A stretch of DNA of 64,000 nt from Methanarcanum sp963640855 (lineage in GTDB: Archaea > Thermoplasmatota > Thermoplasmata > Methanomassiliicoccales > Methanomethylophilaceae), in NCBI GenBank assembly GCA_963640855.1, contig CAVIAJ010000004.1:1-64000 (forward strand). Direction: 5' to 3'. Every line of letters begins with the position of its first letter. Within the stretch, counting starts at the first letter, position 1. Below the pieces are notes generated by a model. That model was not told the DNA's origin. It saw only the letters and a program-made list of their open reading frames with translations, and ran no database searches. Positions 55,557 through 62,111 of the stretch are shown here, piece by piece. The translations under genes were made by a program, and so were the position numbers.

Positions 55557-55991
55557 TCATTTGCCGTTAAGATATTCATCAGGTTTCAGAAAACGTATGC
55601 CTCTAAACCCGTCTGCATTTTTTCTGAACCTCTTGTCCATTGTGATAATCACATCCGCATTTGTCTTGACAGCTGCATTCAGTATCCTCTTATCCTTTCC
55701 CCTCGCCGGATTGTCTGGTTCTTTATTGTGATTGATTTTGTTATCGACCATACGCGGTCTTTTCACAAACCGATATGCTATGATGTTGCATATGAAGAAG
55801 GGATTGTGACGGTGAGTGTCATAATGTTTCTCGGCATCCGACAACTCATCGTCCACCTCTTTTGTATAGATGTGTTCTCTGCTTAAATCAGCAGTTACCA
55901 CTGCATCCAATTGAGGTCTTTCCAAATCCCCTATGCCGGTGGAAATGACATTAGTATCAATCACTACTCTCCTCTTCGGTTTCCTGAACAT
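55557..55991 (-). CDS. PIN-domain ribonuclease-like protein
   Basis: The 144-residue protein has the PIN acidic residues in VVIDTNVIS (Asp11), a central EVDDELSD and the late KDKRILNAAVKTNADVIITM followed by D. PIN proteins are metal-dependent RNases, frequently toxins. No adjacent antitoxin is evident. Its start overlaps the stop of the HExxH gene by one base, so the two are coupled. Confidence 0.8.
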   Translation of the reverse strand: MFRKPKRRVVIDTNVISTGIGDLERPQLDAVVTADLSREHIYTKEVDDELSDAEKHYDTHRHNPFFICNIIAYRFVKRPRMVDNKINHNKEPDNPARGKDKRILNAAVKTNADVIITMDKRFRKNADGFRGIRFLKPDEYLNGK

Positions 55992-57010
55992 TATCTCTTC
56001 TTCCTTTTCCCGTTTTTTCCGCTATGATGTGAGATATTAGCTGATGCAACGTCATCTTTCTTCGGCTTTCTTTTCGGTCTGGGAGAACCGCGGGCCTTGG
56101 AGAGCATCTCATCCTTCTTTTTCTCGAATGATCTGTCCTGACGTGTCAGATCTGCAATTGCCATTCTGCGGGAATTGTATCTGAGTCTGGAAATGTGACT
56201 GTCTGCCCAGTTCTTTTCTACAGATTCCATCGCTTCCTTTTCTTTCAGAGGCTTACCGCGGCCGTAAGTGAACAGTGCGTAATCCTCACTACACATCCGA
56301 GATACTTCAGTATCCGTGGGTTTTCTCCATCTCCTTGTTTCTTTGTCGAAAACAGGAACATGCCAATAATAGCCGTTCAAATCTTCCTCCCTGGATCTTG
56401 CCATCTGTTCTGCAACGGTACAGGACTCCTCGATATTTGATACGGCATTCTTTTTGATCAGTATGTCTTTCCTTTTGCTGTCTCTGGCCCTCATCATATG
56501 TGTGGTTTCATGAGCTATTGTTTGGTGTTCCATGCCCGATTTTCTGTTGATTTCTATCCTCGAATTGCCCATATACCGTCCTTTCACAGTTCTATGCAGT
56601 GGACGTGCGGTATATACTGCACCTTCTTCGGCAATCTTTCTGACTTCGGCGGGCGTATGAGTGGCATCAATCATTTCACCCATCTTCTCGACTTCCATGT
56701 CCGTACCGTGGAACCTGATTCCTTTCCTGATCTTCACAGGCCCGGGTGTGTCGATACCTTCGATATCATATTCGGAGGGGCGGTGCCACCATGCAGCTGC
56801 CTGTTCGGGCGTGAGTTTTTCGGGAAGCACAACGTCGGCATAGGAGTCATAATCCTGCACTGTGTTCCTTGATTTCTTCCCGTTAGACACGCCGACACTG
56901 CGGTTTTCGAATCTTTTTCTCAGTGCGACTTCAGGTACGTATCCGTCGTCTCCGACAGGGATATCGCACGCCCTTGCGTGAACATATACACGTTTCGTTT
57001 TGTATGCCAT
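55991..57010 (-). CDS. Element protein with HExxH metallopeptidase motif
   Basis: The 339-residue protein contains HETTHMMRARD near residue 168, a zincin HExxH signature, with E in the downstream helix as possible third ligand. The N-terminal part includes LTPEQAAAWWHRPSEYDIEG; the C-terminal 40 residues are very basic (KRKPKKDD, KNGKRKKR), typical of DNA- or RNA-contacting tails. It resembles virion-associated or mobile-element proteins in style, but I cannot name a family. Confidence 0.65.
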   Translation of the reverse strand: MAYKTKRVYVHARACDIPVGDDGYVPEVALRKRFENRSVGVSNGKKSRNTVQDYDSYADVVLPEKLTPEQAAAWWHRPSEYDIEGIDTPGPVKIRKGIRFHGTDMEVEKMGEMIDATHTPAEVRKIAEEGAVYTARPLHRTVKGRYMGNSRIEINRKSGMEHQTIAHETTHMMRARDSKRKDILIKKNAVSNIEESCTVAEQMARSREEDLNGYYWHVPVFDKETRRWRKPTDTEVSRMCSEDYALFTYGRGKPLKEKEAMESVEKNWADSHISRLRYNSRRMAIADLTRQDRSFEKKKDEMLSKARGSPRPKRKPKKDDVASANISHHSGKNGKRKKR

Positions 57011-57011
57011 C

Positions 57012-57179
57012 TTATTTTCTCCTGCGGAGGACCCTGTATGTTTTGTTTCCGATTTTCACATCGTAGTTCTGTTTACAGTTCTGCCCTTTCTTCCTGTCAT
57101 TCTTGCGTGTTTTGCGTTTCGCAGACTTCAAGTTGAATGCGATGACATATACTCCCCTGGATCTGGCGTAATCAGCCAC
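57012..57179 (-). CDS. Small very basic protein, GTG start
   Basis: 55 residues from the GTG at 57179: VADYARSRGVYVIAFNLKSA, then about one third Lys/Arg, ending one base before the HExxH gene. It overlaps the end of another possible frame at 57128-57424. Coding is supported by placement and composition only. Confidence 0.4.
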   Translation of the reverse strand: MADYARSRGVYVIAFNLKSAKRKTRKNDRKKGQNCKQNYDVKIGNKTYRVLRRRK

Positions 57180-57424
57180 ATCCCGGCAGTCTGCTTTCCT
57201 TTCTCACGATAATTTGTGTTCTGCAACAGTGTTTTTATACCTTGTAGCCTAATGTATACTTGCGGATTAAGTCTAGAAGAATGGTCAGTCGCCTTTTCAG
57301 GGACAACCACTGGAGATCCGACGGATACACTCCGAGGGGAGCGGTTAAGTCTAGAAGAATGGTCAGTCGCCTTTTCAGGGACAACCACTGGAGACTGCTC
57401 CCCTGAATTGTAATTTCTGTTCAT
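57128..57424 (-). CDS. Frame downstream of an amber stop, carrying two in-frame repeats
   Basis: 98 codons that begin with ATG directly after the TAG of the HTH/DUF3800-like gene, in the same frame. It encodes the peptide SPVVVPEKATDHSSRLN twice with a 26-codon period. If TAG is read as pyrrolysine, it extends the upstream protein; otherwise it may be untranslated repeat DNA. Confidence 0.3.
   Translation of the reverse strand: MNRNYNSGEQSPVVVPEKATDHSSRLNRSPRSVSVGSPVVVPEKATDHSSRLNPQVYIRLQGIKTLLQNTNYREKGKQTAGMWLITPDPGEYMSSHST
57267..57316. repeat. 50-base direct repeat, copy 1
   Basis: Identical to 57345-57394 over 50 bases (begins TTAAGTCTAGAAG, ends CCACTGGAGA); 28 bases separate the copies. 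Confidence 0.8.
57345..57394. repeat. 50-base direct repeat, copy 2
   Basis: Second identical copy, itself flanked by an inverted pair AGGGGAGC (57335-57342) and GCTCCCCT (57397-57404). Confidence 0.8.
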
Positions 57425-58555
57425 CTAGAGCCTCCTTGTGATTTTACGGAGTTTCATTCCTATGATGTCCGAAAGACCCCTGTTCTTGTGTTCTACGACA
57501 TCAGCCGCAGCATATGCTACATAGTCGTGTGTCTGCAGAAACTCTGAGTATGGGCCAGAGGCTGAATCGTATGTGTTACCTTTGACCTTCAGTTCATCTT
57601 TGGACTGCTCTTTGAGGAACTTCTCGACATTCTTGTGACCCGAGTGTCTATCGACCACGACCAGGACGTTGCCTTTCTCAGGCAACGAGTCCTTTACAGA
57701 GTGATGGAACAACTTCTCCATGTCTTCTGACGATCCTTTCTTCCCACTCCATCCTCTTGGTGGATTGTCCTTGTCGACGTAGTATACGCGAACATCGACA
57801 TTCATATCCGCTATCCCTTCAGCGACCTTCTCTCTTCCTTCAGGAGAATCTAAGGATGCTTTCAGTTCCTTTCTGCGAATCCTACGATTATTATCAGTGA
57901 GAACTGCGAATTTCTTCGGTTTATCAGTGACAGAAACAGCATATCCGAAGTATCTGCGCCTTCTTTTCTTGGTAGGATCCTTTGTTATGTCGACGAAGAT
58001 TCTTCCCGGGTAGAAGAAGAAAGTCAGCTTGTGATTCTTCATTCCGATACGAACCTGCCATGAGACATCCTGTCCGTGCATCTTCATTCCGCCTACACGG
58101 ACACGGGCCCCGTTCATCTTGGTCGGCTCTTCCTTCTTCCAAAAACCGATGTAGAAACCGTTCCTGTCACGGGGATCTGTGAAGTCGCCCTCATGAGCTA
58201 CGGTGAACTTGATTCCCGAGGTCATATGAGCTTCCCACCACTCATCGCCCGAGGGACACTTTTCGGCGAAAGAAATCCCCGAAAAGCCCGAGGGGGGAGG
58301 TCCGTCTTTTTCGACGGTAGGCCCGTTTGTCTCCTTTTCCGGGATCTGGCTGTCTTCGGGATTGGCATCGACGTAACATCTCGGATTTGTACCCGGAATG
58401 ACGTACAATTCCTTGCGGAAAATGAGTTTGTCAATCACTTTGTAAAGCGCGGAACGGGTCATCCCCTTATTTTGCGCGACTGCAGTGGGGGACATCCCCC
58501 TCAGAATCATCGCTTTGATCTCACGATCGCGCTTGGTCAGAGGGCGCATCACCAT
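57425..58555 (-). CDS. HTH protein with DUF3800-like C-terminal domain
   Basis: The 376-residue protein opens with a helix-turn-helix (REIKAMILRGMSPTAVAQNK, then MTRSALYKVIDKLI, residues about 10-45). The C-terminal 180 residues resemble the RNase H-like DUF3800 domain: FAVLTDNNRRIR, VRVYYVDKDNP, VLVVVDRHSGHKN and a late SEFLQTHDYVAYAAADVVEH. This match is by pattern only. It is the one intact gene I checked that ends in TAG. It lies nearest the tRNA end of the element with a repeat-rich region upstream, so a replication, regulatory or mobilisation role is possible. Confidence 0.6.
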   Translation of the reverse strand: MVMRPLTKRDREIKAMILRGMSPTAVAQNKGMTRSALYKVIDKLIFRKELYVIPGTNPRCYVDANPEDSQIPEKETNGPTVEKDGPPPSGFSGISFAEKCPSGDEWWEAHMTSGIKFTVAHEGDFTDPRDRNGFYIGFWKKEEPTKMNGARVRVGGMKMHGQDVSWQVRIGMKNHKLTFFFYPGRIFVDITKDPTKKRRRRYFGYAVSVTDKPKKFAVLTDNNRRIRRKELKASLDSPEGREKVAEGIADMNVDVRVYYVDKDNPPRGWSGKKGSSEDMEKLFHHSVKDSLPEKGNVLVVVDRHSGHKNVEKFLKEQSKDELKVKGNTYDSASGPYSEFLQTHDYVAYAAADVVEHKNRGLSDIIGMKLRKITRRL

Positions 58556-58586
58556 GCGTATTCCCCCCGGTACAGTCCTGCCAAAA

Positions 58587-58700
58587 ACGGACCCCCCGTA
58601 AAGGGTCCGTCGGTGTCCACTTTTATGGGTGTTTTCTCTTTATAGGTAGGGAAACGGACCCCCTCTTCGGTGTCCACTTTTGCGTTGAAAAAGTGGACAC
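58587..58700. promoter_or_regulatory. Iteron-like region upstream of the HTH gene
   Basis: Contains two direct copies of CGGTGTCCACTTTT (58611 and 58668), an inverted copy AAAAGTGGACAC (58689-58700) forming a perfect 12-base hairpin, and two ACGGACCC elements (58587, 58654), the first in a hairpin with GGGTCCGT. It may be an operator cluster or the element's replication origin. Confidence 0.5.
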
Positions 58701-58763
58701 TGCGGAGGGTACCGTCGAAACTTCTAAAATACGCAATTTCTGCGAAAAAACCTGTGGCACGCA

Positions 58764-58786
58764 AGTGGTGGTCCCATTGTGATTTG
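58764..58786 (+). repeat. Attachment-site repeat within tRNA-Ile
   Basis: Covers the encoded CCA, acceptor and T-arm 3' half of the tRNA; matches 55054-55076 in 22 of 23 bases. Confidence 0.75.
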
Positions 58787-58843
58787 AACACAAGACCTTC
58801 CGGTTATCAGCCGGACGCTCGAACCAAGCTAAGCTATGGGACC
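58766..58843 (-). tRNA. tRNA-Ile(GAT)
   Basis: Acceptor GGTCCCA/TGGGACC (seven pairs), D arm GCTT/GAGC, anticodon stem TCCGG/CCGGA with loop CTGATAA (anticodon GAT), T arm TTGTG/CACAA with loop TTCAAAT, discriminator A and encoded CCA. No intron. It is the target of the integrated element, which leaves the gene intact. ileS lies 3.3 kb away. Confidence 0.95.
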
Positions 58844-58924
58844 ACTCGGTGAAGTCGGATAGATACATGTATAATAAATAGGTTTTGGTCGGCTTTCCGT
58901 CGGCTGGGGGTATGAAAGATTAAT

Positions 58925-59404
58925 ATGAAAGTCGCCGATACGAATGATATGGCTCATGTATTCCACTGGGTGAAGGTAAAGGTCGTCTGCTACGCGACAG
59001 AGAACGAAGAATTGCTGCACGACGTTGCGGTGAAGCTTACGGGAATCGAAGACGACGAATCATACGACGTGGACATCTCCGAAGGAATGCATGGCAACCC
59101 CATAACGGTTATCGACGTGAACGTCACCCACAGGAAAGACTTCGACAGACTCTTCAGAAACCTCGGTTCCGAAATATTATCCACATTAGCCGATGAATTG
59201 GACGATCGTGTCGACGACGACGATCTTTTCTACATGAGACTCGACAAACAGAGCGCTGTCAGAGGGGAATATGTGTTATCGCACGGCGGAGATGTTATCT
59301 CCATTACCGCAAAGATTGCAGCCCATCCCGCAAAGAAAGCGATAGCCGTAGGTCTGATGAGGGATTACCTCACAGACCTTCGTGAACCTGCGGCTTTACG
59401 GTGA
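58925..59404 (+). CDS. Archaeal exosome-associated RNA-binding protein (COG1325-like)
   Basis: The 159-residue protein has the family opening HVFHWVKVKVVCYATENEEL, a central GMHGNPITVIDVNVTHRKDF and a C-terminal alpha-beta part (LTDLREP). Family members have a dsRBD-like fold and are grouped with archaeal exosome and ribosome genes. It converges with the CorC/HlyC gene with a 35-base overlap of coding ends. Confidence 0.78.
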   Translation: MKVADTNDMAHVFHWVKVKVVCYATENEELLHDVAVKLTGIEDDESYDVDISEGMHGNPITVIDVNVTHRKDFDRLFRNLGSEILSTLADELDDRVDDDDLFYMRLDKQSAVRGEYVLSHGGDVISITAKIAAHPAKKAIAVGLMRDYLTDLREPAALR

Positions 59405-60641
59405 CCTGAACCATTCTTACACGGCGGTTCTTCACAGACCTTACGATCATCTTAATCCGATCGTTCTCGATCCTGTCTCCTTTTACGGGAACACGGTTCA
59501 GTCTGTATTGGATATAACCGCTTACGGTAGGTTCGTCGTAATCTCCGAGATCGAATTCGACACCGATTTCCTGCATCAGATCGCTGATGTTTGTATCTCC
59601 GAGAACGGTAAACGTTCCGTCGGATTCGCGCATGATAAAATGCTGTACTTCGTCGCTTTCATCCCATATTTCTCCCACAAGTTCTTCGAGAACATCTTCA
59701 AGAGAAACGATACCTATGGTGCCTCCGTATGAATCCACGACAACAACCATCTGCACCATAGACTTCTGAATTTCGGTCAGAGCTTTGGCGACTGTAGTGG
59801 TTTCCGGTATGAATTTAACCGGGCGCATTATATCTTCGATTCTTGAGTTCTTATTTTCGAAGTATCTGTTGTAGAAGTCCTTCGCATATACCACTCCGAG
59901 GATGCTGTCTATAGTACCGTCGTAAACGGGAATACGTGAGAATCCCGATGAGATGAACACATCCTTGAGTACTTCCATGGATTCACTTTTATCGATACCT
60001 ACGACGTCTACACGGGGCGTGAGGATTTCGGTGACTTCCTTGTCGTCGAATTCTATTGCCGATTTGATTAATTCGCTTTCGGTGTTCTCGAGAGTTCCCT
60101 CTTCCTTAATCTGATCGATCATCACGACCAATTCGTCTTCGGTAAGCGTAACATCGCTCTCGTCCACGTTTGTGTGGGTTACTTTGTTGACCATCTTGAA
60201 GAAGAAGACCATGGGTGAAAGTACCACGGTCATGAAATGAAGGAATCCTCCCAGTTTGAGAGAATACTTCTCGGCATTCATCTTGGCAAGTTTCTTCGGA
60301 GTGATCTCTCCGCATAACAGGATGGCAATGAACATGAACACCGTAGCTATAATAACGCCCATTGCGCCGAACATAACGGTGAACAGCCACGTACAGATTG
60401 ATGACGAAAGAATGTTCACAAGGTTGTTTCCCACAAGTATTGTGGTGAGAAGCCTGTCGTAATCTTCGAGGAGTCCGAGCGCTCTTGAGGCCCTCTTATC
60501 TCCGTCGTTGGCCATATTCTTGAGTCTGATCTTATTTGCACTTGTAAAAGCTGTCTCGGAAGCCGAGAACAAGGCAGATAAGATTACCAATACTATCAGG
60601 ACACCCGCATAAAGCGCGAACATCCAATTCTGATCAATCAT
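59370..60641 (-). CDS. CorC/HlyC family membrane protein (DUF21 plus CBS)
   Basis: The 423-residue protein has a DUF21 membrane domain with four hydrophobic segments (first LYAGVLIVLVILSALFSASE) and EITPKKLAK, a CBS pair (about 200-325; ILTPRVDVVGID, RIPVYDGTIDSILGVVY) and a C-terminal CorC/HlyC transporter-associated domain ending near residue 415. Relatives move or sense Mg2+/Co2+. Single gene. Confidence 0.9.
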   Translation of the reverse strand: MIDQNWMFALYAGVLIVLVILSALFSASETAFTSANKIRLKNMANDGDKRASRALGLLEDYDRLLTTILVGNNLVNILSSSICTWLFTVMFGAMGVIIATVFMFIAILLCGEITPKKLAKMNAEKYSLKLGGFLHFMTVVLSPMVFFFKMVNKVTHTNVDESDVTLTEDELVVMIDQIKEEGTLENTESELIKSAIEFDDKEVTEILTPRVDVVGIDKSESMEVLKDVFISSGFSRIPVYDGTIDSILGVVYAKDFYNRYFENKNSRIEDIMRPVKFIPETTTVAKALTEIQKSMVQMVVVVDSYGGTIGIVSLEDVLEELVGEIWDESDEVQHFIMRESDGTFTVLGDTNISDLMQEIGVEFDLGDYDEPTVSGYIQYRLNRVPVKGDRIENDRIKMIVRSVKNRRVRMVQVTVKPQVHEGL

Positions 60642-60830
60642 CTATCCAATCCCTGCCATGCCGGAAGACATTATCTCCCGTCGATTCGTATTAACCGATT
60701 TGCCGTTTTATCGGTTATCTTATTTATAAATATTGTCGGTTGGCTCATCCTGTTTTGCGGCTGTGTCGCAGCACATAATATAATTACAATATTTTTAATA
60801 AGAGAGAGGACATGTTGATGGCAGATTAAT

Positions 60831-61058
60831 ATGGCCGACCAGTTCAAATATGAAGTCGTTGAGATGATTGCCGTCCTGTCAGAATCCAGCAAAGGCTGGA
60901 CCAAAGAACTAAATCTCATCAGCTGGAATGACAAGGAGCCCAAATTCGATATCAGAGAATGGTCTCCCGACAGAAGCAAGATGAGCAAGGGTATCACGCT
61001 CACGCCCGAAGAGACAGCTGTCCTCAAAAAGGCGCTGGATTCCAGAAGCGACATCTGA
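60831..61058 (+). CDS. PC4/YdbC-like single-strand DNA-binding protein
   Basis: The 75-residue protein matches the YdbC branch of the PC4 fold: FKYEVVEMIAVLSESSKGW, ELNLISWNDKEPKFDIREWS and KGITLTPEE. Relatives bind single-stranded DNA and RNA as dimers. A five-codon frame (ATG at 60811, reading MLMAD, stop) ends one base before the start, and the purine-rich ribosome site GAGAGGA precedes that small frame and not the gene itself. Confidence 0.82.
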   Translation: MADQFKYEVVEMIAVLSESSKGWTKELNLISWNDKEPKFDIREWSPDRSKMSKGITLTPEETAVLKKALDSRSDI

Positions 61059-61128
61059 TTTTATTTTTATGTGATCGGACGGGGTTTGGAAAAAACCCCT
61101 TCCGGATCACCGTTCTTCAGCATAAGCT

Positions 61129-62043
61129 ATGACAACCAGAATGGGTTATCTTCAGGAACTTTTGGACAGCATCATGCTGGTGTCGTCCGGAAAGAAGGGC
61201 GCAGTATCAGAAAACAAAAGACTGATTTCCGATTACGACTCTTCATATTACGACATACTCAGAAGATATCTTACCAACAGAGATCAGCGCGTGAGTATCG
61301 AGATAATATCATTACTGACTGCATTGAGGGAAAGACAGGCCCTCGGAGATATCAGGCAGTTACGTGCGGAAGCGAATGAAAACGTAAGCAACGCATGTGT
61401 CGGATACCTGTATTCTCTGGATGTGGATGACAGCCATATTCCCGATTTGATCGATATTCTGAAACACAGACGCGGTTCCGAGTTCAGGAATGCGGCGTTC
61501 AGAATGCGTTCGGTGGGAAGGGATGAAGACGTCCCCGAATTACGTAAAATCTACGGCCGTGTGGACGGAGAGATGCGCGAACAGATGAGAGACTGCCTGG
61601 ACGGAATAATAAGCCGCAGTCCCGTTCTCAGTAAGAAGAGGAGAATGTTACTCTCCGTACCGATATTCCCAGATGAAGAGAAATTCACCGAATTTGCGGA
61701 TAAAACCGTTGTGTATTTGGACATAAGATACAGAGACAACGTCAGTGAGAAGGATTCGGTGTCATCTTCGACATACAACAACGTTGCCAAAGCTTTGAAC
61801 AAAATACAGATCAGACTCTTCAACGAAGAAGCAAACATGCCTTATTACTCCGAAGAATCGAAAAAAATGTTCGAAGAACTCAACGAACTTTATGTATGGG
61901 CTTCCCGGGATCTGAAAACAAAGAATATTATCAGAGAAAAATCGGATTCCGAAAGAGAAGCTCCGGACTGTTCCCGCTGCGGGAACAGAATGACTTACGG
62001 TAAAGACGGATGGAAATGCCCCATATGCGGCAGCACCTCCTGA
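61129..62043 (+). CDS. Helical-repeat protein with C-terminal zinc ribbon
   Basis: The 304-residue protein has helical, HEAT-like repeats in the first 165 residues (RDQRVSIEIISLLTALRERQ, VPELRKIYGRV) and a mixed middle with DKTVVYLDIRYRDN. Two CxxC pairs close it (CSRC and CPIC, last 25 residues), a rubredoxin-like zinc ribbon. No family named. It precedes ileS by 68 bases. Confidence 0.7.
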   Translation: MTTRMGYLQELLDSIMLVSSGKKGAVSENKRLISDYDSSYYDILRRYLTNRDQRVSIEIISLLTALRERQALGDIRQLRAEANENVSNACVGYLYSLDVDDSHIPDLIDILKHRRGSEFRNAAFRMRSVGRDEDVPELRKIYGRVDGEMREQMRDCLDGIISRSPVLSKKRRMLLSVPIFPDEEKFTEFADKTVVYLDIRYRDNVSEKDSVSSSTYNNVAKALNKIQIRLFNEEANMPYYSEESKKMFEELNELYVWASRDLKTKNIIREKSDSEREAPDCSRCGNRMTYGKDGWKCPICGSTS

Positions 62044-62111
62044 TTTTACACCGCGTGAATTTTTATAATATCCATACGTAACCGGCCCCGTCGGACAAGA
62101 TAGTTCCGACC

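Larger units (their letters stand above)
55054..58786. mobile_element. Integrative element in tRNA-Ile, without a visible integrase
   Basis: The 3' part of tRNA-Ile (T arm to CCA, 58764-58786) is repeated at 55054-55076 with 22 of 23 identical bases in direct orientation. The 3.7-kb interval holds an RHH regulator, a tandem structured repeat, PIN, HExxH and HTH/DUF3800-like genes, a 50-base direct repeat and an iteron-like region. None of the frames resembles a tyrosine or serine recombinase. It is best read as a satellite or a remnant that needs an integrase in trans. Confidence 0.72.

Noticed and set aside
57267..57394. CRISPR array of two repeats and one spacer
   Set aside because: Only two copies, a 50-base repeat is too long, no leader and no cas gene in the window.
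58670..58852. Frame giving a CDLNTRPSG-like peptide
   Set aside because: It is the antisense of tRNA-Ile, a well-known artefact frame, and the similar peptide at 55054 comes from the attachment repeat.
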